From the NCBI GenBank assembly GCA_031285115.1, contig JAITWU010000255.1, forward strand, positions 1 through 16,144: a DNA stretch of 16,144 nucleotides, read 5' to 3'. The notes below the pieces were generated by a model, which was not told where the DNA came from, did no database searches, and saw nothing but the letters and a program-made list of their open reading frames with translations. Both the position numbers and the translations under genes were made by a program. Below, one piece after another: positions 7,891 to 14,570 of this stretch; the stretch's first letter is position 1; every line of letters starts with the position of its first letter. The DNA is from Azonexus sp. GTDB lineage: Bacteria; Pseudomonadota; Gammaproteobacteria; Burkholderiales; Rhodocyclaceae.

Positions 7891-10004
7891 GCAGTTTCCC
7901 TTTCGCGCAAATCCGATTCCGTGCGTACCTCAAAGAGCGGCAATAACACGGTTATTCGGGTGCCTTTCCCAACTTCACTCTCTACCAGCATTTCACCGCC
8001 CAGTTCACGAATGTACTGGGCGCTTTCGTAAGCGCCAATCCCCATGCCGGCCCGTTTGGTGCTCTGGAACGGCTTGAACAGACGTTCGCGGATAAATTCC
8101 CGGGTCATGCCGTGACCGCTGTCGCTGACTTCGACCGCCGCCCGGTCGCCACGCCGTTCCAGCTTGATGGCTACCTGTCCTGAAGGGTCGGTGGCATCCA
8201 GCGCATTTTGCGCAAGATGGCCGATGACCCGTTCCAGACGGTCTTCATGACCGCGCGCCGCCAATTTCTCGCACAATTGTACGTCGACCACTCGGCCCTG
8301 GCTGGATTTTTCCTCACGGATACGTTCTATGACATCAGCAAGGCCGACGCCGAAGGCCGTGCCCGGCGGCGTTGCCCCTTCGCGCAACTGCATCATCAAC
8401 TGCCGCATACGTTCGACCGAGTGCTCGACGGTCATCAGCATATCCTGCTGGAATTCCGGATTGGCGCGGTGGCGTTCGGCATTTTTCAACATTAATGACA
8501 ATTGAGTGATGATGTTTTTCAGGTCATGGACGACAAAAGCCGACATCCGGTTGAAGGCGTCGAACTTGCGCGCTTCGAGCAGCGCCTCGGTGGCCTGCAT
8601 GTTGGCGAGAAAACTGGCCGCCTGACAACCAGCGGTGCGCAGGAGATCGTTCACTTCCCAGTTGACATCGATTGGCGTGCGCGAATTGGCCAGGACGACG
8701 AAGCCGGTCATCTCGCTGCCGATCATCAGCGGCACGATGAGCCAGGCGCCGGGCAACTCGGAGAGCCAGGACGGGATTTTGAGTTCCCGGTAACGGCCTG
8801 GATAGCTGCGATATTCCTCAAGGTTTACGATCCAGCCGCTGCGCATGAGAAATTGCGCCAGTGACGAATCGGGTGGTTCCGGCGCTGGGCTTGAGGCCAT
8901 GTTCCAGTGCGTCGTCTGGCGATAGTTGGCTTCGCCCGTTTCGCGCAGCCACAGGCTGCCGCCCGAACTTTCGACCATCGCCGCCAGGCCGCGAATCACC
9001 TGCTGGCCCATAGCCAGCGGCGACTCCTGAGCCGACAGGGTGCGCGTGAAACGCAGCCATTCTTCACGGTAGTCGTAGCGGTAGCTGAAAAAATGCTTGC
9101 CGACGAGCACCCGCACCTTGGCCCGCACCGTGCCCGACGCAAGCAGCACGCCAAGGCCGAGCAGGGTGGCGAAAAGTAACGCCAGTTGCAGCGCCTGCCC
9201 CCAATCGCCGCCGAAATAACGGACGTAATAGCCAACCCCGGCCATGAACATCAGGTAGACGCCAGCCAGCAGCAGGCTGGCCGAATGGAAGACCGCCTGT
9301 TGCGAGAGGCGGACTTTTGCCGACCAGTCGCGGTTGCGCAGGGTTGCCAGCAGCAACAGCGGCACCGTCAAGGTATGGACGATGCCGCGCGCCGTGAAGG
9401 TGTCCTGGTTTATCCGGTTGAACATCAGGGCGTCGGAGAACAGGTAAATATCGAAGATGAACTGTCCGCCAAGGGCGAAGCAAAGCGGTTTGATGTTCCA
9501 CACCGCATCATCGTTTACGCCGCGCAACAGTTGTTCAACCAGAATCAGACCGAGCACCGGCATGGCAAGCGCGAGGAACATGGCGTTATGCAGCCACTGC
9601 TCGTCCTCCCACTGGCCGGAAAATTTCAGCAACTGCCACAGCAGGCCGCCGCCGATGCTCAACCAGCAGGCCGGAATGAGCCAGCCGGGAAGAACGTTGA
9701 CGTTGGTCTGGCTGTTGGTCGCTTCCGGTTTCAATAACAAGATGAGAAAAGCGAACCAGGCGCCGTAGCGCAGCATGTCGCCAATGGCCGCAGGGAGCTG
9801 GCTCGGTAGATCATCGGTGGCGAAAGTCGACCACGACAGCCAGACCCACAGCAGCGAGCAGACAACGGCCAGCCAGAGCGCCCGCAGATGCCGCGCCGAT
9901 TGCCAGGGGAGGCCGACAGACAGCAAATAAACCGCAAACAGCGTGTAGGCCCCGGCGGCAAGGCCGAAACTCCAGGCAATCAGCGGCGCCGAGGCGATAT
10001 CCAT
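7887..10004 (-). CDS. prsK: PrsK: XrtA/PEP-CTERM system membrane sensor histidine kinase
   Basis: A 705-residue kinase from ATG 10004. The open frame reaches a GTG at 10016, but that codon overlaps the Shine-Dalgarno GGAGGTG, so the ATG is preferred. The first 290 residues hold about eight hydrophobic segments (for example 5-28, 40-58, 106-126, 141-160, 207-222, 238-258, 270-290). A GAF-like domain follows (about 315-470), then the kinase core: phospho-acceptor His493 in FVVHDLKN, N-box HLAQNALDATD (N600), G1 box DSGHGM (D628) and G2 box GMGIGAYE. This is the TIGR02916 architecture. It would autophosphorylate on His493 and pass phosphate to PrsR D55; the signal is unknown. It is translationally coupled to prsR (4-bp overlap) and sits 28 bp behind the sugar transferase, with a hairpin over its ribosome binding site. 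Confidence 0.95.
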   Translation of the reverse strand: MDIASAPLIAWSFGLAAGAYTLFAVYLLSVGLPWQSARHLRALWLAVVCSLLWVWLSWSTFATDDLPSQLPAAIGDMLRYGAWFAFLILLLKPEATNSQTNVNVLPGWLIPACWLSIGGGLLWQLLKFSGQWEDEQWLHNAMFLALAMPVLGLILVEQLLRGVNDDAVWNIKPLCFALGGQFIFDIYLFSDALMFNRINQDTFTARGIVHTLTVPLLLLATLRNRDWSAKVRLSQQAVFHSASLLLAGVYLMFMAGVGYYVRYFGGDWGQALQLALLFATLLGLGVLLASGTVRAKVRVLVGKHFFSYRYDYREEWLRFTRTLSAQESPLAMGQQVIRGLAAMVESSGGSLWLRETGEANYRQTTHWNMASSPAPEPPDSSLAQFLMRSGWIVNLEEYRSYPGRYRELKIPSWLSELPGAWLIVPLMIGSEMTGFVVLANSRTPIDVNWEVNDLLRTAGCQAASFLANMQATEALLEARKFDAFNRMSAFVVHDLKNIITQLSLMLKNAERHRANPEFQQDMLMTVEHSVERMRQLMMQLREGATPPGTAFGVGLADVIERIREEKSSQGRVVDVQLCEKLAARGHEDRLERVIGHLAQNALDATDPSGQVAIKLERRGDRAAVEVSDSGHGMTREFIRERLFKPFQSTKRAGMGIGAYESAQYIRELGGEMLVESEVGKGTRITVLLPLFEVRTESDLRERETA

Positions 10005-10013
10005 GAATGGGAA

Positions 10014-10031
10014 CACCTCCAGACGGAGGTG
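10014..10031 (-). promoter_or_regulatory. Hairpin sequestering the prsK Shine-Dalgarno
   Basis: Read on the minus strand, CACCTCC (10031-10025), a 4-nt loop GTCT and GGAGGTG (10020-10014) form a perfect 7-bp stem. The 3' arm is the prsK ribosome binding site, 9 nt before ATG 10004. The 5' arm has the same sequence as the core anti-Shine-Dalgarno of 16S rRNA. The stop codon of the upstream sugar transferase (TAG, 10035-10033) ends one base before the stem. A ribosome finishing that gene would cover and melt the hairpin, so this arrangement suggests translational coupling. Function is inferred; the base pairing is read directly. Confidence 0.6.
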
Positions 10032-10032
10032 A

Positions 10033-11415
10033 CTATTGGGCGCCCTTGCCGGTCAAGACGACGCCGACCGTCTCGAACAGAACCAGAATGTCGAGGAAGA
10101 GAGAGTGGTTCTTGACGTAATAAAGGTCGTACTGCAACTTTTCAGCCGAATCTTCGACCGTCGCGCCATAGTGATAGCGCACCTGCGCCCAGCCGGTGAC
10201 GCCCGGTTTGACGCTGTGGCGGACGGCGTAAAAGGGAATTTCCCGGGTCAATTGATCGACGAAGAAAGGCCGCTCGGGACGCGGGCCGACCAGACTCATG
10301 TCGCCCTTCAGGACGCTGAACAGTTGCGGCAGTTCGTCGATGCGCAGCTTGCGGATGATTTTGCCGACACGCGTGACCCGGTTATCGTCCTTGCTCGCCC
10401 AGACCGGCTTGCCGTCCTTTTCGGCGTCGCGGCGCATACTGCGGAATTTGATGACCTTGAACAACCGGCCATTCAAACCAACGCGCTCCTGGGTGTAGAA
10501 CACCGGACAACCGTTTTCACTGACGATGGCAATTGCCGTAAACAGCATGACCGGCGTCGCCAGAACCAGCAGAAGGGTGGCGCAAACGATGTCGAAGATC
10601 CGCTTGACGAAAGTACGCCAGGCGCCCTGACGGAAACCCTCGCCAAAAATCAGCCAGCCGACGTAGAGCGATTCGAGGCGGATCTGGCCGAGGGTCTGTT
10701 CAAAGTGGCTGGCCAGATCGAGAACGCGGATGCCTTGCAGCTTGCAGTCGAGCAGTTCGCGCAGCGGCATGGCGCCGCCGCGCCGTTCGGTCAGCGCGAC
10801 GACGATTTCATCGGCGCGCATGGCCAGCGCCGTGCTGGTGAGCGAACTTTCCGTGCCGAGTATGGCGTCGCCCGGGACGGCGGGATGCGTTTCGTTGGGG
10901 GCCGGGAAGAAGCCGATGATTTCCGCTGAAGGGTCAGATTTGTTCAATTCCCGCTTGACGGCCAGCGCGCTGGCGCCGGTGCCGTAGACCATGATGCGCC
11001 GGGTCAGGATGCCGGTCGCCGATGACTGGGCGGCGGTGATGCGGGTCACCAGCATCCCGAAGACGGCTGACATAGCTGACAGTTGCATGAATTCGCGGTT
11101 GATGCCGGTCAGCGGCAGCAGGGCGTAAATGCCGTAAGCGACGGGAACGGCGACATAGAGCGAGAGCACGGCCCGGGCGCGGGCATCCATCGGCGTGCGC
11201 TGATTGAAGCGGTGGTAAAAGCCGAGCCAGGAATTGATCACCAGCATGGCGACGGCGAGCAGGACGGCGAACAGCAGCACCTGGTGGTGATTGACCGGCA
11301 GTCCGTTGTACACCCACATCATGGCGATTGCGATGCCGACGATGATGAAGGAAAAATCAAACAGCATCTGCAGCAGCGGTCGCCAGCGTATCCAATGGTT
11401 GAACAGCTTGATCAT
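10033..11415 (-). CDS. XrtA/PEP-CTERM system polyprenyl-phosphate sugar transferase (TIGR03013-type)
   Basis: A 460-residue initiating glycosyl-1-phosphate transferase. There are four hydrophobic segments in the first 130 residues (about 14-36, 45-66, 83-101, 108-127), then a Rossmann-like CoA-binding domain (starting RRIMVYGTGASALAV at 139) and a bacterial sugar-transferase domain from about 268 with a membrane helix at 273-298. Catalytic-domain hallmarks are KFRSMRRDAE, the Asp-Glu dyad D360/E361 in RIDELPQL, SLVGPRPERP at 375-384 and KPGVTGWAQVRY. It should move a sugar phosphate from a UDP-sugar to undecaprenyl phosphate, the first step of EPS repeat assembly; the exact sugar is not predictable. 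ATG 11415 has only a weak ribosome binding site (GGA about 8 nt upstream). It is the first gene of the minus-strand operon and is divergent from the FeeM-PilZ gene. Confidence 0.94.
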   Translation of the reverse strand: MIKLFNHWIRWRPLLQMLFDFSFIIVGIAIAMMWVYNGLPVNHHQVLLFAVLLAVAMLVINSWLGFYHRFNQRTPMDARARAVLSLYVAVPVAYGIYALLPLTGINREFMQLSAMSAVFGMLVTRITAAQSSATGILTRRIMVYGTGASALAVKRELNKSDPSAEIIGFFPAPNETHPAVPGDAILGTESSLTSTALAMRADEIVVALTERRGGAMPLRELLDCKLQGIRVLDLASHFEQTLGQIRLESLYVGWLIFGEGFRQGAWRTFVKRIFDIVCATLLLVLATPVMLFTAIAIVSENGCPVFYTQERVGLNGRLFKVIKFRSMRRDAEKDGKPVWASKDDNRVTRVGKIIRKLRIDELPQLFSVLKGDMSLVGPRPERPFFVDQLTREIPFYAVRHSVKPGVTGWAQVRYHYGATVEDSAEKLQYDLYYVKNHSLFLDILVLFETVGVVLTGKGAQ

Positions 11416-11878
11416 GATCAGTTTCCGTTTCCCGGCAGTCCGCGTTCGTTGGTCATATCCGGATTGGTTGAAAGCGTCAAAAAAGCACTCCGGAACGTGC
11501 TTGCCGGGTAGATGGGCGATTTATCCGGCGTTATTCCACGTTGATGGGGACATTCTAGAAAGGGCGGAAAATTATGCCTGCGCACTATTTCACGAAGCGG
11601 AAAAAGTCGTGACAACGGCGAATAGACGGCTGGGACGACTCTGTGGCGGGGCGGCGCGTCGCTGTAGAACGGCGTATTTTTGCGGGTATTTTCATCGACT
11701 TGAGGAGTAAACTGTCCAGCATAATTTTTCGGGGCTGCGAGTGTACCCGGTATTGGGGAAAAAATCCTGAGCGTCAAAACGGCATGTTGCTCCTGTTGCG
11801 CCGTAAACCTTTGCCGGATGCCTGATGTATAAACTCCAACCATGACAGATTGATGAAATTCGCCGCAAGGATCATCCG
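11416..11878. other. Divergent intergenic region carrying promoters for both directions
   Basis: 463 bp without a convincing gene, between the divergent sugar transferase and FeeM-PilZ starts, so promoters for both directions are expected here. Several dyads are visible. At 11483-11502, AAGCAC and GTGCTT flank 8 bp. At 11503-11529, 11-nt arms pair around GGGCG with two G.U pairs in + strand RNA. At 11779-11804, ACGGC and GCCGT flank 16 nt. TATAAA at 11828-11833 is a possible -10 for the + gene, but no -35 is seen at normal spacing. I looked for GG-N10-GC (sigma-54) on both strands. The best match, minus strand 11802-11789 (GGCGCAACAGGAGC), keeps the GG and GC but has a poor -12 box. No terminator or RNA gene was recognised. 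Confidence 0.5.
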
Positions 11879-13192
11879 ATGGCAAGCGTTCCAACCAAAG
11901 CACTGAGAAAACTGTTCCACCAAGGCTTGCGCCGGATGTTGGCGGCTTTGCCGCGCGAAACCCGCTTTGCCGTTTATCGCTCCTTCGTCGATTGCGACCC
12001 GGCGCCGAGCCAGCGTTTGCAGTTGAAAATTGCCGAAACACGCGAAGAACTCGAAGCCAGCTTTACGCTCTTGCACGACGCCTATGTCAATGCCGGGTTC
12101 ATGAAACCTGATCCGTCAGGGATGCGGGTCACGCTCTACCACGCCTTGCCGACGACGACGACGCTCTGCGCCAAGTGGGATGGCGAGGTGGTCGGCACCA
12201 TTTCGCTGATCCGCGAAAGCGTTTTCGGCTTTCCGCTGCAAAAAGTTTTCGATCTGAGCGCCGTCCGGGGCAAAGGCGGCAATCTTGCCGAAGTCTCGGC
12301 GCTCGCTGTGCATCCGCAGTTTCGCAAAACCGGCGGGGCGATTCTGTTTCCGCTCATGAAATTCATGTACGAGTATTCGAGCGAGTATTTCGATACCCGC
12401 CATCTGCTCATTGCCGTCAATCCCAACCGCATCGAGATGTACGAATCGCTGCTGTTTTTCGAGCGGCTGACAGCCAATGTCGTCGATAACTACGATTTCG
12501 CCAACGGCGCGCCAGCGGTCGGCGCGGCGCTCGATCTCTACCAGGCCCCGGCGATCATGGCGCCGGTCTATGCCAGCAGGCAGCCGAACAAAAATCTGTT
12601 CGCCTACTTTTCGCAGGTCAAGCTGCCCAACCTGCAATTGCCCAGCCGCCGCTATTTCACGACCAACGACCCGGTGCTGACGCCGGAACTGCTCGATTAT
12701 TTCTTCAATCAGCGGACTCAGGGCTTTGCCAATCTCGACGACCGCAAGCGCGCCCTTCTCCATTCCATTTACGATCTGGCGGCCTACCGCGCTGTTCTGC
12801 CCGAGCTGGCGACGACGCCGGGTGAGGGCGGTCAGTTGCGCCAGCATCGGCGTTTTTCGGTCAAATGTCCGGGTCTGATCCGGCCCGATGCGCCGGGCGG
12901 CGCGGCGGGGGAATTCCCGGTGCAGGTGATCGAGGTTTCGGAACACGGTTTTCAGGCTTACGCCCGGGAAGGGCTGCCGCTCAATACCTGGAGTTCCGCC
13001 ACGGTACAGTTGGGACGCCGCGAAACTTCCGTGATGAAGGCCCTGGCCGTGCGCGATAAAGCCAATGGCTTCAACGGCTTTTACGGCTTCAAGGTCGGCG
13101 AGCCGGATCTGGTCTGGCGCAAATTCGTAAACGCCCTTGAGCGCGGGCTGACCCACGGCGATCTGGAAAACGCGACCTTGTTCCTCGCTTGA
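11879..13192 (+). CDS. FeeM-like N-acyl amino acid synthase (GNAT fold) fused to a C-terminal PilZ domain
   Basis: A 437-residue protein from ATG 11879, with AAGGA 7 nt upstream. Residues about 48-250 form a GNAT/autoinducer-synthase-like domain of the FeeM / PEP-CTERM-associated acyltransferase type: EELEASFTLLHDAYVNAGFM at 56-75, then the acyl-donor-binding signature EVSALAVHPQFRKTGG at 138-153. Such enzymes join a fatty acyl chain from acyl-ACP to an amino acid or amine. After a helical linker, residues about 320-422 form a PilZ domain: RQHRR at 321-325 supplies the RxxxR c-di-GMP motif, IEVSEHG at 351-357 the second motif (Glu replacing the usual Asp/Asn), and FYGFKVGEPDLVWRKFVNALE the closing strand and helix. 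It is probably cytosolic or membrane-peripheral; no signal peptide is seen. It is divergent from the EPS operon and converges on the decarboxylase. Acyl chain, acceptor and c-di-GMP binding are inferred. Confidence 0.85.
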   Translation: MASVPTKALRKLFHQGLRRMLAALPRETRFAVYRSFVDCDPAPSQRLQLKIAETREELEASFTLLHDAYVNAGFMKPDPSGMRVTLYHALPTTTTLCAKWDGEVVGTISLIRESVFGFPLQKVFDLSAVRGKGGNLAEVSALAVHPQFRKTGGAILFPLMKFMYEYSSEYFDTRHLLIAVNPNRIEMYESLLFFERLTANVVDNYDFANGAPAVGAALDLYQAPAIMAPVYASRQPNKNLFAYFSQVKLPNLQLPSRRYFTTNDPVLTPELLDYFFNQRTQGFANLDDRKRALLHSIYDLAAYRAVLPELATTPGEGGQLRQHRRFSVKCPGLIRPDAPGGAAGEFPVQVIEVSEHGFQAYAREGLPLNTWSSATVQLGRRETSVMKALAVRDKANGFNGFYGFKVGEPDLVWRKFVNALERGLTHGDLENATLFLA

Positions 13193-13204
13193 GGGGCCGC
13201 AATT

Positions 13205-13307
13205 ATTCCATTTTCAGATCAAGCGAGTACGCGAAGACGAAGCGCCGACAGTGCTATCGCACGGCAAGCGAAGTCGACAAAGTAATCGTTTGATCTGGAA
13301 ATGGAAT
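13205..13307. repeat. ERIC/MITE-like imperfect palindrome filling the convergent gap
   Basis: Two 26-nt arms, 13205-13230 and 13282-13307, are inverted repeats of each other. 23 positions pair as Watson-Crick, two are G.T (214/298 and 223/289) and one is a mismatch (227/285). The two G.T pairs would be G.U in + strand RNA but A.C mismatches in minus strand RNA. The 51-bp centre contains a small inner hairpin (GTGC-TATC-GCAC, 13251-13262). The left arm starts 12 bp after the FeeM-PilZ stop, and the last base of the right arm is the last base of the decarboxylase stop codon. No T-run follows either arm, so it is not a classical intrinsic terminator, and I see no flanking target duplication. It could be a dispersed intergenic repeat or a transcript-end stabiliser. 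Confidence 0.6.
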
Positions 13308-14545
13308 CACACCAATACTTCGACCACCGCCGGGTGGCCGAGAAAGGCTTGCGGGCTGGCGCTTGCGCCGTAAGCGCCGCTCTGGAAGATGACGACGAGG
13401 TCGCCGGGCCGGGCGGGCGGCAGTTCCATGCGTTCGGCGAGCAAATCGAGCGGGGTGCACAGCGGGCCGACGACCGAGGCGGTTTCAGTATCCGTTGCCG
13501 CCATCCGGTTGCCGATGGCGACCGGGTAGTTTTTGCGCAGCACCTGACCGAAATTGCCGGAGGCCGACAAATGATGGTGGAGACCGCCGTCGACGACGAG
13601 AAAGACCTGTCCGCGCGACAGTTTGCGGTCGATCACCCGGGTCACATAAACCCCCGCTTCGCCAACGAAATAGCGGCCCAGTTCAATGACCAGTTCGGCG
13701 CCCGGCATTTCGACGGCGGCGCAGGCCGCCAGTTCGGCGAGATTGGCGCCGATCGGCGTCAGATCGAGGCGCTGTTCACCGGGAAAGTAGGGGATGCCGA
13801 AACCGCCGCCGAGGTTGAGAAAGCGGACCGGAGCGGGGGCATGATCAGCCAGACGCCGGGCCAGCGCCCAGGATTTTTGCTGCGCTTCACAAATGGCTTC
13901 GGCTTTGAGATTCTGCGAACCGGCAAAAAGATGAAAGCCCTCAAACTGAAGACCGGCTGCGCCGATTTCGGCGAGAAGTTGCGGCACGGCTTCGGCATCG
14001 ACGCCGAATTGTTTGGGGCCGCCGCCCATCTTCATGCCTGAACCCTTGAGTTCAAAATCCGGATTGACGCGCACGGCGACCCGCGCGGCAACGCCCAGTT
14101 CAGCCGAAACCGCCGCCAAAACGCCGACTTCGCGGAAGGATTCGAGATTGATGAGGACGCCCGCCGCCACCGCCTGCCGCAATTCGCCAGCGCGTTTTCC
14201 CGGCCCGGCAAAGCTGATTTCATGCGGATCAGCGCCAGCATCCAGGGCGATTTTTAGTTCGCCCGCCGAAGCCACGTCAACGCCATCGACCAGTCCGGCC
14301 AGGAGGCCGACCACGGCGGGCATCGGGTTGGCCTTCATGGCGTAGTGCAGTTTGACGGCGGGCGGCAGGGCGGCCCGCAATTCGCCGACGCGGCTCACAA
14401 TGAGCGCCCGGTCATAGGCATAAAACGGCGTTTGGCCGACGCGGGCGGCGAGACGTTCGAGCGGTAGGCCGCCGATCAGCAATTGCCCGTCGGCAACGCG
14501 AAACTGCGTCAGCGGGGCGTGGGCGGGCAGGGGGCGGGCAGACAT
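13307..14545 (-). CDS. PLP-dependent decarboxylase, exosortase A system-associated (alanine-racemase-fold type)
   Basis: A 412-residue protein from ATG 14545, with AGGAA 6 nt upstream. The open frame extends to 14791, but that part overlaps the ligase gene and is unlike the family. The fold-type III (DAP/ornithine decarboxylase-like) features are clear: the PLP lysine is K71 in HYAMKANP, the glycine-rich phosphate loop is GGGFGIPYF at 247-255, there is ELGRYFVG at 288-295, and the second-domain catalytic Cys is C363 in GPLCTPLD. The tail SGAYGASASPQAFLGHP is typical of the TIGR03099 exosortase-A group. It should decarboxylate an amino acid such as a diamino acid; the substrate is unknown. It lies 25 bp behind the ligase gene, so the two are probably co-transcribed, and the usual family neighbourhood (ligase plus decarboxylase) is kept. 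Confidence 0.93.
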   Translation of the reverse strand: MSARPLPAHAPLTQFRVADGQLLIGGLPLERLAARVGQTPFYAYDRALIVSRVGELRAALPPAVKLHYAMKANPMPAVVGLLAGLVDGVDVASAGELKIALDAGADPHEISFAGPGKRAGELRQAVAAGVLINLESFREVGVLAAVSAELGVAARVAVRVNPDFELKGSGMKMGGGPKQFGVDAEAVPQLLAEIGAAGLQFEGFHLFAGSQNLKAEAICEAQQKSWALARRLADHAPAPVRFLNLGGGFGIPYFPGEQRLDLTPIGANLAELAACAAVEMPGAELVIELGRYFVGEAGVYVTRVIDRKLSRGQVFLVVDGGLHHHLSASGNFGQVLRKNYPVAIGNRMAATDTETASVVGPLCTPLDLLAERMELPPARPGDLVVIFQSGAYGASASPQAFLGHPAVVEVLV

Positions 14546-14570
14546 CAGAAATTCCTGGGCGGGCGAAGGG

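Noticed and set aside
6511..8031. Long + strand open frame (506 codons) opposite prsR and the end of prsK
   Set aside because: It is antisense to unmistakable PrsR/PrsK coding sequence with intact motifs; its composition (FDG/GDD/AAG-rich) is what high-GC codon bias produces on the opposite strand.
11781..11802. Possible sigma-54 promoter GG-N10-GC on the minus strand
   Set aside because: Only the invariant GG and GC fit; the -12 box reads GAGC instead of TTGC, and such partial matches are expected by chance in a GC-rich 463-bp region.
11418..12041. 207-codon minus-strand frame spanning the divergent intergenic region and the start of the FeeM-PilZ gene
   Set aside because: Low-complexity Pro/Arg/Ser-rich translation without domain signs, overlaps the well supported + strand start, and no ribosome binding site was noted.
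12116..13156. 346-codon minus-strand open frame opposite the FeeM-PilZ gene
   Set aside because: Lies wholly inside a gene with recognisable GNAT and PilZ motifs; no family resemblance of its own.
13205..13307. Bidirectional rho-independent terminator
   Set aside because: The stem is strong but no T-run follows either arm, and the arms enclose 51 bp; listed as a palindromic repeat instead.
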